A stretch of DNA of 64,000 bases from Corynespora cassiicola (lineage: Eukaryota > Ascomycota > Dothideomycetes > Pleosporales > Corynesporascaceae): positions 5,456,001 through 5,520,000 of the forward strand of contig JAEUWY010000001.1 of the NCBI GenBank assembly GCA_022059125.1, read 5' to 3'. The translations under genes were made by a program, and so were the position numbers. Under the pieces are notes generated by a model. The model worked only from the letters and a program-made list of their open reading frames with translations, was not told the origin of the DNA and did no database searches. How positions within the stretch are numbered: the first letter of the stretch is position 1; every line of letters starts with the position of its first letter. This document shows positions 8,587 to 21,399 of this stretch, one piece after another.

Positions 8587-11153
8587 GGTAAAAGAGATGG
8601 GTGTATGAAAAACGAATGGACACGGGTGAAGCAGAAACGAAAACGATCGTGTGCTAAACCTGTAGCAACAACAACGCAGAAAGAATGACGAGAGAAAGTT
8701 GAGGAATGACTGAACGAGATGTTAGAAACAAATACCTACTTTTGATGATGAAGTGCCCTCTTTATGCCTTACCCATGTGCGCGGAGACGACGGAAGCATG
8801 GTGCCTGAGTGGAGCACATGTTTGGATGTCTCTATCGTCGTTTCGTTTATAACGAAGCGAGACCCGCCAAGTTCTATAGCGCAAGGACATTGTCTGTTTG
8901 AGCGTAGAGCCGGGCGCTAGGTGGTAGAGCTAGTTGTTATCGGGAAGTGCACCATGGCTCCTTTGCGGGAATGGGATCGGATATCTGCAGCACTGTTCAT
9001 CGTAATCGGTTCGCGAATCTGTTTGGGTAGCGTATGGTATCCAGGGTGTGTTAGATGGGTAGATTGAATGTAGAGCGATGGAAGAAAGACTGCTACCGTG
9101 TTTGCACAGCTGACAGAGAGCGGAATGGAATAAGAATGAGGCTCAAGGCCTAGCTTCCGCTGTCATGCACCTGACTGCAGCCTTGGTGAACGCTGCTGGC
9201 TGCTGCCGTGAAACCGCCAAGGCCGGATGGTCAAGGATGATTCCAGTAAACGCGTGTTGAAGACGGAATCCACTAGTGTCCAAACAAACAAGGTCTTTAC
9301 TCTGAATATCATGATGCTACGCGCAACGGGGGATTGGGATTTTCGCCCCCCGTGCCCATTCAATGTTGATGAAACGCCAAGACGATACCCACGAGTGGAA
9401 CGTCGCCAGGGAGGTGCAGCTTGCGCCAAATGGGGATTGTCCACTCAATCTGGGAATGTCGACGCTCATCTGACGAGCTTGCGCGTCCTGGAATAGATTT
9501 TTCAGAGCAGGGCGTGGGGAAAGTGACGCGCACTCAGGCATGGGTGACGGAGCGGAAAAGGGGATCTGATAGCGTCAGGCCATAGATGATGATGGGTACG
9601 CGCGATCGCTGACTAAGTGGCTTGGCACATCTCAGACACCAATTCCCGCCTCTACCATCGTCAATTCCTCCTCCTCCTTCAATAATCTGTGTCTTTCTGT
9701 TCCTTCACCACACTGTACTCGACTCTTGTGTGACCGGAAGAGGTGGTTTCAAATCGGCACATCTTGTACCCGCTGCACCGCGGAGGCATGTCCCGGCGCT
9801 TATGTGCATACCAGCCCCAGTCAAATGTACCGACCACTCTGCAAAGCATCGAACTGTCAATTCAAGTCCCCGCCCAACGGTTTGGCTCCCGAAACCGCAA
9901 GAACAAAAAACATCCTGGCCCAATCATGCCACCCGATCAGACTGTGCCGCGAGGGCTAGTCTTTGCGAGGCAGACAAGAGGCGGTGCGCCGGACTCTAGC
10001 GGCGTTTAATCATTCTACGCCCCAGTTCGCCCCAGACTTACATGTCCGTAGGTTGAACCCGAGGCGCATGGAATGATCGCGTGCACAGCAGATTCTGACT
10101 CGATACGCCCGACATACTGCACCGCAGTACAGGCGGACCGATGAAAACGGTGAGAAACTTGCCTGGGACAGATGGCCCTGCAATTGAGCAACTGTTGCGC
10201 AAAAATCGGGCCAGCCGCCGGCCTAGGTGCTGATCCAACACAGCCGTCAGCTGTTGTGCAACCTGACCTTCCTCCAGCTTGAGGCTGTCCTGACTTGGCG
10301 CGCCGCTACGGTCCGTGCCGAAGGCAGTGATATGGTGGCTGATGATGCATGGTGAGCACTCCAAACTTGCCCACTGCTGCAGAAATCTTGCGCACTTAGC
10401 TGAGGATCGTCCCAAGTCGATATGAGACCAGTCTCTTATTTGGAGAATGAGACATTGTTGAAGACCACTACTACTTCGTGATCATACACTGGCCAGCGCC
10501 GCAAATCTGTCCAGTTCTCGGCGTTATTCGCACCGACACGCAGATCATGGGGAGCTAGCCCTCTGCTTGATCACATTCGCGAACCCGCGGACAACACCAT
10601 CTTGGTCGCTCATTTACCGTACGAATGCGGGGTTTACCAAATACGCCTCTGTCATTAAACGCCTTGGGATACGCTAGCAGACCAAGACCCATGCCCTCGG
10701 CATGTTTATCGCTCCTTTCGCTTGCAGGCGGATGGATCCAGCAGTGCAACGACAAGTCCTCCCCAAGGTGCATGTCAAGTTGACTACCGTGTTGCCCAAT
10801 GGCAGCATCAGCATCGCTAACTCAGAGTTGCCTTGAAAATTTGAACCAACATGTGCCCAGGTGGTCCTAGGCAAATGACGCGAATCGAAATCTCCGATGT
10901 GGACATCACAAGTTCTGGCCATGATTCATCTTGATCACTACCCGGCCGTGCCGCAAGTAGACCCCAAGGACTGCTCGTGTCATCTGGCGAAAGGATTGGA
11001 TGTTCCCGTAGCAAAAGGCAGGTCGCCTATGGTGACAAAGTAGGTGCTGTCATGTTGAAATGTCTCGCCTGCGTTGCCTCTATAACCAGCGGGCGGGAGC
11101 CATCTTCCTGGTTTTTTCTTCGTTATTCTACACTTGGGAGAGGGTGGAACGCC
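8587..11153. other. Large intergenic region without a supported gene
   Basis: About 2.6 kb between the divergent DUF1996 and rhodopsin-like genes. The segment next to 8586 is the DUF1996 promoter. Open frames here are short, overlap on both strands and match nothing I recognise; I found no tRNA-like internal promoter boxes and no long repeat. Confidence 0.4.
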
Positions 11154-12484
11154 ATGGGCATGCAATCATCATGGCCAAGGGATCACGCGACCGAGACTTC
11201 AAGCCAACCTTTGCTAAACGTTTGCATCTCTTTTGCCATCCTGGAGACTTTCTTTGTCTTGGTGTTCGTCATATCCTGGCACTTCAACAGTAGGCACAGA
11301 AGCAATAGCCCCCGAGCCGTCTATTTTCTAATTCTAGCTGGATTCGTGTTCAGCTTTGGTGGGGTGGTAATTGGAATTCGTAGGACATGGCCTTTACCTA
11401 CCGCAAAACTCGCTAACGAAGTCACAGTCAAAATCATGATAGGAGGCACTGGGTTTCACGCGTCGACACTAGCCCCCGAAACCGTTCGGACCCACCTCCA
11501 GCTCGTCAAGGCACACGAACTGGTCTACAACATGTCACTCCCGTTCCCCAAGCTTGCGATCATCTGCCTCTACTTTCGTTTGTTCAAGTCCAAAGCTGCT
11601 CACTGGGTCTTATACATTACTGGAGGCATCATAGTGGCGCAGTGCCTGGCCGGAACCACCATGTGTTTGATCAATTGCCGGCCGTTTTATGCTTTCTGGG
11701 ACCGCAGAGTCGAAAGCCGGTGCTTTTTGGATCAAATGTCAGCGTTTCGGTACTACAGCATCCCTAATATCGCCACGGATGCCGCGGTGATGCTAATACC
11801 CCTTCCGACATTGTGGAGACTTCAAGTAAGCGTACTGGTCAAGCTTGGTGTGGCCGTGACGTTCCTCATGTGTACCTTGTGAGTATTGCTGCCCCCCGAT
11901 GAGGAGGAGATGGCAGGGTCATGCGGCGACTGACGAAGGATAGCGGCATCATCACGGCCGTGCTGCGTTTTGTTGCCTTTGTCAATGTCGATCTGTTTGA
12001 GGACGTCACGTACAACAGCGTCAAGACGACCAGCTGGACCATCATCGAGCCCGGCGTGTACCTGATTGCGGCAACGACGCCCACGCTCCGCCCGCTCATC
12101 CGATGGGTGGTTGGGGAGATTCAGGGCAATGGCCTGATCGAGAACACGACCAAGTGCTTCCGGTCGACATTTCGATCAACCGTGTCGGAACAGGCCGGGC
12201 CAGAACAAGGCAGAGTTCTGAGCAAGAGGCCATCGAAACTTGACCTGATCAACACAATCGGGCGAAAGCCGAGCAGAACGCTGCAACTGGATGACTACCA
12301 TCGCATGAGACACTCCGGGGTGTTTAGCTTACACAGCGATGAGGAGAGCATGGTGTGCGCGGATGCGATAATCCAAGAGCACCTGGGCAGGCAAGGGCGG
12401 AACCCGGACGGCACACTGGGGGCGTGGTCGCTGCAGCCGATCGAGATGAGTCCACTGAGGACGTCATTCTTCCTAGAGAAGTGA
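11154..12484 (+). CDS. Fungal rhodopsin-like seven-helix membrane protein (PTH11-type, no CFEM)
   Basis: Exons 11154-11379, 11428-11878 and 11944-12484 give about 405 residues. The first intron (48 nt) removes a segment that breaks helix 2 and joins GGVVIGI to LKIMIGG; the second (65 nt) joins MCTF to GIITAVLRF. Seven hydrophobic segments are followed by a polar cytosolic tail. Family landmarks include GGTGFHAS after helix 2-3, PKLAIICLYFRLF, a Cys in the NCRPFYAFWD loop, a Phe-Leu-Asp-Gln motif, LIPLPTLWRLQ, and the tail element ATTPTLRPL. The family is related to the PTH11 surface receptor of rice blast; most members have no known ligand. The start ATG 11154 fits a short extracellular N-terminus; an ATG two codons later is also possible. 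Confidence 0.83.
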
Positions 12485-13487
12485 GCCTAGACTGAAGACT
12501 CTACGGCTCGTGTAATAGCTATTGGCATGGCGAATGGAATCCAATGGCTTCGAATCAAGCGCGCGCAGCATGATGACTGATGACTGATGACCACGACGGG
12601 TGCCCCTCGTCTCTCGGGCTGACAGAACCACAGCCACGGGACGGCTAGGACTCGTTCTCCGCGTGCTCCACCGTGGCGGAGCGCGAGTCGCGGAGTGCCT
12701 GGGCTGGGTGTGGCACGCGAGACTGGTGGTGGGTGGCCGGAAGGGGCAAGGAGGATCGCCGCACGTGACTTCGCGGAGAGCACGAGTCATGGCGGGCAAT
12801 TTCGGGCTTGCCTGAGGGCTGGGCGAGGCGCGCTGGGGCGCAGGAGCGGGTGTTTGTATACAGGAAGAAACAGAGGGCGTTCTGATGATAACGGCATGCT
12901 GGTATTGGTAGCTTCTGGGTAGTCTGGTGTTGCTGCAGAGGCGGCCAAGCGAGCGGCTGCTGGCCATTTCCGACCCTCAGCTGCAGCCCAACGAGCCTCT
13001 TTCTGCTGCACTTTGACGGCCGCGGCGAGCCTCTGCGTCTCCAGCTCCTCCTCCTCCCCCTCCTCCTCCTCACCCGCTCTTCCTGCCAGCCGTCGCGCCG
13101 GCCGAGGCGTCGGACCGCCTGTCAAACATCAGCCCTGGACTCTGGAGCTTGACCGGCCCGCCCACGTCGCACGCCGCACGCCGCACGCCGCACGTCACGG
13201 CGGCACGCAGCTCCTGAGCACCGCAAGGATCCCCCACGGTGCATGCTGGCCCATAATTGCAATAACACACCCCGCAACGACGGCGAGCGCACGGAGGGCG
13301 CACGGAATCGCTGCCACAAACAACAACACGGCCGCCCCAGAGCTCGAGTCCAGCGCCCTGCTATGCGCGACGAGACGACGACGACGACGACACCGCTCGC
13401 TCCCTGCTCACCGCCCATACCACCGCCGACGACGGCCCCCGACCGACCTGACCACCACGGCGCTGGCCGCCCGGGCCAGACCTCAGC
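12485..13487. promoter_or_regulatory. Intergenic / long 5' leader of sepH, GC- and CT-rich
   Basis: About 1 kb before the kinase start. It becomes CT-rich near 13030-13085 and contains short tandem repeats (see 13168-13195), as expected for a long fungal 5' leader. No protein-coding gene is supported despite several overlapping GC-rich open frames. Confidence 0.4.
13168..13195. repeat. Four tandem copies of a 7-bp unit (CGCACGC)
   Basis: Three exact copies and one with a single change, in the sepH leader. A (GAC)6 run lies at about 13374-13391 in the same leader. Confidence 0.8.
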
Positions 13488-16400
13488 ATGGTGTCGCACC
13501 CCCCAAAGGCCTCGCATGCGCCCTCCCACTCGCGCTCGTCGCAGCACTCGCAGCACTCGGCCTCCAATTCCGCCGGCCATGTGAAGCGCCCCTCCACCTC
13601 GTCGAGCCACCTCGCCCCGGGCCGCGAGGACAGGCCCAGCCGCGAGGGCACCGCCCAGCGCGCCGCCCAGGATGTCGTCGGCCTCAAGGACTACCAGCTG
13701 GGCGACTGCCTGGGCAAAGGCGCCTTTGGCAGCGTGTACCGCGCCCTCAATTGGGGCACCGGCGAGACGGTTGCCATCAAGCAGGTTCGCCTGGAGAACC
13801 TGGGCGCCGCCGACCTCAAGACCATAATGCTGGAGATTGACCTGCTCAAGAACCTCAACCACGCCAACATTGTCAAGTACCACGGCTTCGTCAAGAGCTC
13901 CGAGAGCCTGTACATCATCTTGGAGTGCGTCCATCCCGTGCCGCACCAGTCTGCTTTGCACCACACATACTGACTCCACTCAGGTACTGCGAAAACGGCT
14001 CGTTGCACAGCATCTGCAAGAACTTCGGCAAGTTCCCCGAGAACCTCGTCGCCCTCTACATGTCTCAGGTCCTCCATGGCCTCCTCTACCTCCACGAGCA
14101 GGGTGTCATCCACCGGGACATCAAGGGCGCCAACATTCTCACAACCAAGGAGGGGCTGGTCAAGCTCGCCGACTTCGGTGTGGCTACCAAGGCTGCGGGG
14201 CTCGACCAGTCGAGTGTGGTGGGCACCCCGTACTGGATGGCCCCAGAGGTCATTGAGCTGTCCGGCGCCACCACGTCCTCGGATATCTGGAGTCTGGGCT
14301 GCACAGTCATTGAGCTCATCGAGGGGAAGCCGCCGTACCACAAGCTGCAGCCCATGCAGGCCCTGTTCCGCATCGTCAACGACGAGCACCCACCAATTCC
14401 TGGCAGTGCTTCTCCGGTATGCCAATCCCTCATCTTGGTCGTGGTCCTGCTGACGAGTCTAGCTCCTACGCGAGTTCTTGATGGAATGCTTCCAGAAGAA
14501 TCCCACTCTGCGCATCTCAGCCAAACGCCTCCTCAGGCACCCGTGGATCTTGAGTGCTAAACGGACAGTCCCCGCTGTTCCCACCAAGCCGACCGAGTAC
14601 ACCGAAGCCGTCAAGTCGGTGCAGGAGTGGAACGAAGCCCTCAAGTCCCCCACGTCATTGCGCCGGAGTCGCTTAGCATCCGGCGTGCATCAGACTCCTC
14701 CGTTCCAACAATCGACGCCCACCGCCGCAGCGGCTCGCAAGGCTCCCCTCCATGTCAATCTCGACATTCCCAAGCACAGGCCAACCGCCGACTCGTTTCG
14801 TTCACCAGAGCTCGACAGAGACGACAATTGGGACGATGACTTTGCCGAGAACATCTCTCCACGGGCATTCCACCATCCACATCTCAAGCCGCAGGACAAC
14901 TTTGGCGGCCTCTTTTCCGGGGATAGACTCAAGGCTTTTGCTAGCTTCGAGGCAGTCACTGAAGAGGCTGGATTCGATGCCGACGCTACAGTGAAGAGCC
15001 CACTAAATCTCCAGCATTTGCAGGGAACGACATCGGCATTCGGTGACACGGATCCGGTCAAGAAGACATCGAGAGGGACGAGGACACCCCGATCCCAATC
15101 CTCATCCTCATCCCAGTCCTTTTCCTCGGAGGAGCAGCAAGAACTCCACCCCAAAACGGCATATCTTCGGGGTGTGCCCAAATCATCCCATCTTCCCAAA
15201 ATCAAAGTAGCCCCTGTATCGCGGCCTTCCCAGATGTTCCGGGAGAGTACAGACGAAGACTACTCGGATCTGACTCCAACGGATGAATATGCGTTTGAAA
15301 GAAAGCTAAGAGCAATGCAGTCTTTGCAGCCCCACGACATGCCCCCCCCGCAGAGAGCGGCCCAGCAGTCGGACTCACCAGCGGAGCCGCTGACACCGAA
15401 GCTCTTCCATCCCAGCGATCTCAAGACCGCCCCGAAGTCGACCCGCGACATGAAACTTGGCGGGAGCTCACGCCAGCGATCGACATCGTCGACATCGCTG
15501 CGGAAAATGCAGAGGTCGCAGTCCGAAATTGAGATCCAAAAGTACGCCGAGGACGATCGTGACGATTTCTCGGATGTCTTTGGCGACATCAGGAGACCTA
15601 GTCGCGCGGAGAGCGACAGTGGGTCCGAGCATAGCAATAGTCTGGCCATGATCACCTCCAAGATGTCCACGTCCTTTATGATCGCCGATGACGACGACAT
15701 TGATCCTTTTGCCAATCTCGAGGAGGGCATGGAGAACATCAACCTTGAGAACAATGTCGCGCGAGATCGGGATGACCGGTTGGCGAAACTGACTGAGCAC
15801 CTTGTTGGTTGTTTGAAGACCAACCAGCCGGACGACGTTCTCCTCGACATTGCCGATCAGCTCATCTCCGTCCTGTACGAGTCGCCAGATAAGCGATCGA
15901 TAATTCTCCGATCTCATGGAATGCTTCCAATCCTGGAGATTCTCAGTACTGTCCCTCCAAACGAGGTGGTACTCCCGCTGCTCAAAATCATCAACCTCAT
16001 CATCCTAGAAGATGCCGAGTCGCAAGAGTCGTTGTCCTTCCTTGGTGGAATTCCCATCATCTGCAATTTCGCATACAAGAAATACCCCAGCGAGATTCGT
16101 AAAGAGGCGGCGGCATTCGTCCGGCAAATGTACCAGACCAGTACACTGACACTGCAGATGTTCATTGGCTGCGGTGGTATCAATGTCTTGGTTGAATTCC
16201 TCGAAGAGGACATTGATGCTGAGAGGGACTTGGTCCTCATTGGTGTCAATGGCGTGTGGAACGTTTTCGAGTTGCAAGGTCCGACGCCCAAGAACGATTT
16301 CTGCCGAATCTTTTCTCGGAGCTCTGTCTTGTACCCGCTGTCCTTGGTCTTGAATCGCGTTGTCGACGAGACGGACGAAGTGGCACAGCTTATCCAAGGC

Positions 16401-18081
16401 CGCATCGTCAGCATCTTCTTAATCTTTTCGCAAGCCGAGAGCCATGTCAAGGATCTTGTGGCAGATCGCATGATTCTTAAGCGTAAGGTTTTCACATCTC
16501 ATGCCGATTCACTCTTGCTAACTTTCACAGGTGTGCTGAAGGATTTGCGCAAAATGAAGCCCTCGCACCAGGTCACTATGCTCAAATTTATCAAGAACCT
16601 TTCCATGCTCTCCTCGACCCACGAGGCGCTTCAAAATTCCAACGCCATTGACATCCTCATCGAACTCCTCAAAACATCACGCAACCAGCCCCTCTACCGC
16701 GAAATTTCGAACCAGATCCTCAACACCATGTACAACCTGTGCCGGCACAACAAGAGCAGGCAGGAGGAGGCTGCGCTTTCCGACGTCATTCCTCTGCTGA
16801 AGGATGTTGTCAAGGAAGGTGGTCCGTTGAAGGAGTTCGCTCTGCCAATATTGTGCGAACTGGCGCATAGCGGCAAGGTGGCGAGGAAGATGCTGTGGGA
16901 CAGCAAAGGTCTGCAGTTCTATATCAGCATGCTGGCAGATCGCAACTGGCAGGTCACAGCTCTTGATGCAATCTTTGTGTGGTGCGTATTCCTTCTTCAA
17001 GAGGCGTGTGTTACAGCTAATCGTCAACAGGCTGCAAGAAGAGACTGCTCGCGTCGAGCAGTACCTGCTGAACTCCAACTTCAGCACAGCCATCATCTCC
17101 TCATATACCTCCCCTGAGCTCTCGCAGTCCACATTCGAAAACATGCTCGAGCCACTGCAGAAACTCGTGCGCCTCTCTCCGCCGATTGCCGCCTCGCTCG
17201 CGGTTCCCGAAATCTTCACTCGTACTGTGCAGAAGCTCGGCCACAAAGACGCAGTCACACGTCTCAACTTGCTTCGTATTCTGCGCACCATCTGTGATGC
17301 TACCGAAGACGACTGTACCCTCATCAAACAGTTCCACGTCTACGATACCATTGCTTACCTCTCCGAACACGACTCAGCCATCCTGGTCCGCCAAATGGCC
17401 GAAGAACTCGTTCGCACATGTAACGAAATGGGGAAGCGCAGCCTCTCAAGGGGTGCAGGGCTTCGCCGCCCGGCCAGCAGTGCGGGTACCCGAGCCGGTT
17501 CCGGCAGCAGCGCGGGCAGTGGGCGTGTAGCAGGCATGACGCCGCCGACACCCACGAGTCTCAAATCCGCCTTCATGGTACCGCCAACGCCTACACTCGG
17601 CCTCGGTCTCCCCAGCCGTGACCGCGAACGCATCGGCCGCTCCCACTCATCGGCCAACATTTGGGACCTCCAGGAAGAACGCTCTCGCTCTTCGCCCAAG
17701 CCCCCGACCCCGCTTGTCCGCTCTTCGACCGCCCTACCCGCCCTCAACAGCCCCATGCCCGTTGGGCACTCGACGCCTACTCCAGCCTCTGCGCGTACGC
17801 CATCATCGAGACCCTCCACGGCGCGCCCTGCTAGCAGGGACACTAGCTCCCTAAACCGTCTCGATTCGAGCAACGGGTCGGTGGAGAAGTCGCGCCTACC
17901 CAAGGCGAGGCAGGGCAGGCTGAGCGAGGCCGTCTCGAGGCGGAGGCAGAGTCAGGCGGGGCAGGAGGAGAATCTTCCCGCCAGTGTTGGGGGCACGCCG
18001 CTCCCGAGGTTGCAGATTGTGAGGAGGCGGAGGGAGACGAGTGGGGGGGAGATGGCGAGTAGTGGACGCAAGTTGGAGTAG
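13488..18081 (+). CDS. sepH: Septation protein kinase SepH (Cdc7/Cdc15-type STE kinase of the SIN), five exons
   Basis: Exons 13488-13924, 13984-14416, 14463-16482, 16531-16981 and 17031-18081 give about 1463 residues. The kinase domain starts near residue 69 ([16 protein letters not shown]), with Lys98 in VAIK, the catalytic loop HRDIKGAN at 189-196, DFG at 209-211 and APE at 232-234, ending near residue 320. A long disordered Ser-rich region follows, then a helical armadillo-like repeat region and a basic, Ser/Pro-rich tail. This order matches Aspergillus SepH and fission yeast Cdc7, which act at the spindle pole body in the septation initiation network to trigger septum formation. The predicted intron 16483-16530 is 48 nt without a stop, so an unspliced form would gain 16 residues. 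It is the most conserved gene in the window. Confidence 0.92.
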
Positions 18082-18904
18082 GAGGCGCTAATACAGTGGA
18101 TTGGTAGTGCCTTGAGGGCGAAGGGCCGTGTCGTAGTGTACGACGGTTCTTGTTTTCTTTTTTTCTGTTCTTGTCTCTTCTCTTTCCGATTGCTCTTTTG
18201 TCCTTTCGGTCTATGGCACTGTGGAGTTTGGGGTTTTGCGGATTGCGGGGTCGGAGTGGGGTAGGATGGCAAAGGGGAATGGAATGGGAAGCATGGTTAG
18301 AGGGGTATGCATAGCTTGGCGTTGTTGCTTTCTCTTTTCTTTTTTTCCTTTCCTTTTCGCCAGTTCGGTCCGGCCCTTTTTTTCCATTTGTCGTGTCCTC
18401 TTCCCTCTATCTGGGTCTGGCGTCGCCGACCGATCGACCGACTGAGAGAAGGCCTTTTCGTTTATGCCAAAGGCTTTCTTTCTCTTTTTTTCTCTTTTCG
18501 GAGCACGATGGAGGGTCGAGAGACTGGCTTGCCAGATAGATAGCTGGCTTGTTGGGCGCGAGGAAGTGGACTTGCCTGGGTGAATTGAAAGGGGCGGTGA
18601 TGAATGGTGAAGAAGGCCTGAAGCTTTGGGCGTGATGTACATGAGTGTGATGTGATGTGGATGGGCTGTGTCCGCAGGCTTCGAAGCTAAACATGGAGCT
18701 ACGCATGATACAATGATGTCTAGCTGAGCTCTGATTGATGATCGTCACCACCACCGAAAAGGCAGTTTTTGCTGTCCGAAAATGGGATATGCAGAGGTTG
18801 ATGGGACATGGTAAGCGAGGTGGACAGGGCTCGTGCGGCGGGAGGGGGGTATATAAAGACCCCTTCCACCGCCCTTGGGTGCTTCTTCTTTTTCTTCACA
18901 CACG
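18082..18904. other. sepH 3' region and intergenic DNA, T-rich runs
   Basis: Directly downstream of sepH the plus strand is rich in pyrimidine runs (for example 18150-18190 and 18330-18385, 18470-18505), suited to a 3' UTR and terminator. A TATATAAA-like sequence lies near 18850. No gene recognised. Confidence 0.35.
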
Positions 18905-21000
18905 CTAGGGTGGGGGTTGGGGACTAAAAAGCGTGCTGAGTGACATACATGTTGAAGAGCGGGGGTTGGGGCGACTAAAAAGCAAGTGTGTTGAACACGT
19001 GTGGATCTGGGCGGGAGAAGGCAGATTAAAACAGCGACCAGCAGGACCCATGGCGGTACAGGCCCAGAGAGGAGGTCTAAAATCTCTCCTTGGCACGAAT
19101 TATGGAAGCAAAAAAACAGCAGATGGCTGGGGATGGGAATAAAAATGGAAACGCATCAACTTCCATCCATGGGCGTAAAAAACGGCGTTTTCCATGTCGT
19201 GGGCATTAAAAGGACCGAGTCCATGATTGATGAGAAGGCTAAACAAGACGCGGTGATGAATCATTGTGACGTTTTGAGCGGGGAGGTCAGCGAGGGGTTA
19301 AAATGAAAGAGAAGCGGCATATGAGCAATAAATACGATGTCAGGGCGGAAGCGTGGGAACTCTAAAAAGAACATCCAGAGGATAAGTTGAGGGGTAAAAT
19401 GTCGAAGCTCGACTTCATGGGAAACTCTTGTGGCGATCCCAAGAGGTGTCTAAAATCAAAACGCGTTTGATCAGGTGGGCAATCAAAACTCATCAGAAAA
19501 CAGCCATAAAATATGGAAACAGCTGTCTGAGTATGAAATGAGCTTACGAGTTATTACATCTGGTAAAATAAAGCCGAAGAAAGGCGAACAAAAATGCTCC
19601 AGGCCCGTCAAAATGTGCAGAACGGATTAAAAACTTCACCTTTTGGCCACCATGTGTTTGAAGTTCCCAACCAAGATCACATGACAACACGTTCTTTCTA
19701 AAAATCAAAGTAAACGAGTTAAATGTGCGTGCAGCTTCGGGAGGAGGGGGGGGGGGGGACGAAAAACAACTCAAAAAGATGGTATGTTCTGGGCAACACT
19801 GCAGCTTGCCAAAGAGAGAGGAGATCAAAAACTTTTTAACATGCTCTAAGAAAGCAAACCCCGCTTTATCACCAATACTATGTCTTAAAACACGGCATCA
19901 ACTCCGCATGTGCCTCCCGCGCCGCCGTGAATTACTCTGCGTCTCGGATTGAACATTATTAAAAAAAGAAAATATAGTGCAGAACAATATGGACTCCCAC
20001 CAGAGCTAAAGGTACAAAACTTTCAAAAATGGGAGGAACATGGGGCATGGAAAAGCTCCCGAACCCAAGCCAATATCAAAGCATGAGCAGAGATCTCAAA
20101 ACCCACATCCTTGAAGATGAGGTGGCCGATCCAAATAGGGCTATTAGCACGTATGGGCAGAAAGGAGGTGTCGGCTTTGCACATGCCTATTTCCAGGCCC
20201 TACAGCAACAACAACATAAACAAAGCCACGAAGGCTACCATGGATCAGGGCTCGGCCCTGAAGTGCTAAAACCACAATGTCTACATTTATATGTCCATAA
20301 GGTGCCTTCTTCCCTCGAATTGGACTAAAAACGACAAATGGTATGCAACTATTGAGTCTGAAAAAAACGAACTTCAAGAAATCGCATGTTCTTGGAACGA
20401 GGTGGACCACGATCCATTTGTATAAAGTAAACTACTCAATAACACCATGTGGGTGTTGAAAAATTACCGTTGCTCGCTTCTTATATTCAAAAATGGATGG
20501 TCTAGTTGGCCATGGAGAAAAGTGACGCATAACTCGTCTAATGTCAGCAAGTTAGAACCAGTCGAGATGTGCTAACTCTGATATGTTCTTGAACTTACGT
20601 CTAAACTCGAAAAATTAGCTAGACATGGATCTGGGACGAGGATGAAAGACAAATTTCTCTAGTAAAAAGGGCCTTCAACGTCCTGTATATCTCAAAAACG
20701 AGGGTTCGCAGAATTCGCGTGGGGCCTGAACTCTTCTTCTGAATATCTACGGTATTTCCGATAAGAGGCACCTGGGGCTTGCCTTGTGCTATCATATATA
20801 GCGGAACATATTAGAAATCGACGCTACAATGACATATGGAGACATTTCATGCGAAGAAAATCATGTGCGAGGGAATAATGTGTAAAACATTATGAGAGCC
20901 CAGAAATGTATGATTTTGGCCGGATTCTATGCACTAGAATTGGAATTATGGAGTATCCAGGAATAGTGAAGATAAGTTGTAGGAAATGACTCAAAAATCT
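18905..21000. other. Gene-free region with dense, strand-biased A-runs (TAAAA/CAAAA), first ones at regular spacing
   Basis: Runs of four or more A on the plus strand recur every 20-65 bp for about 2 kb, while comparable T-runs are rare. Run starts at 18926, 18977, 19028 and 19079 are exactly 51 bp apart; the next ones are at 19110, 19141, 19177 and 19208 (31, 31, 36 and 31 bp). Two copies of a G-rich element ending in ACTAAAAAGC begin at 18912 and 18961, and a G13 run lies at 19746-19758. No open frame here matches a known family; the longest plausible one (20029-20328, 99 codons) is unsupported. Function is unknown; a non-coding transcript or structured/curved DNA are possibilities. Confidence 0.5.
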
Positions 21001-21399
21001 ACCCATGAGGGGAGGCGCGTCGCAGTTCGAAGTCTTCAATAAGATGAAATAGATATTCCGAGAATTATGGGCATATAATTATCAATCGACACCATTTCAT
21101 GTCCGTATGGGGCCTTTTACAAGAGGACTTATCTTTTGTGGTGTACAAGAAGACAAAAGTTCGAACTATGGGTTCCGCGTGTGGGATCAAAGCCCTTGCA
21201 TTCCGGCTCATGAAACATTGCATGGAGAGACCAAGCTACATGAATGAAGGAAAACTACTCCAAAACATTCTAAATACGAGCGTCTGGGGATCTTTGGCTG
21301 CAGACTGTTTCTGCTTAATTTCAAATAATGGTATTTTGACTTCTAGAGAAACCGTTCGCGCTCACAAATGTTTCGAGCGCCTGTTCCAACATTTTCAAT

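Noticed and set aside
9622..10009. Overlapping plus-strand frames with several Cys (zinc-cluster-like at first sight)
   Set aside because: The Cys spacing does not match Zn2Cys6, there is no basic linker, and frames on both strands look equally random.
13122..13979. Long antisense frames over the sepH leader and first exon
   Set aside because: Composition artefact of GC-rich, repeat-bearing DNA; sepH is certain on the other strand.
18905..20400. A CRISPR-like or satellite array
   Set aside because: Only the A-runs recur; the DNA between them is not repeated, and CRISPR arrays do not occur in fungi.
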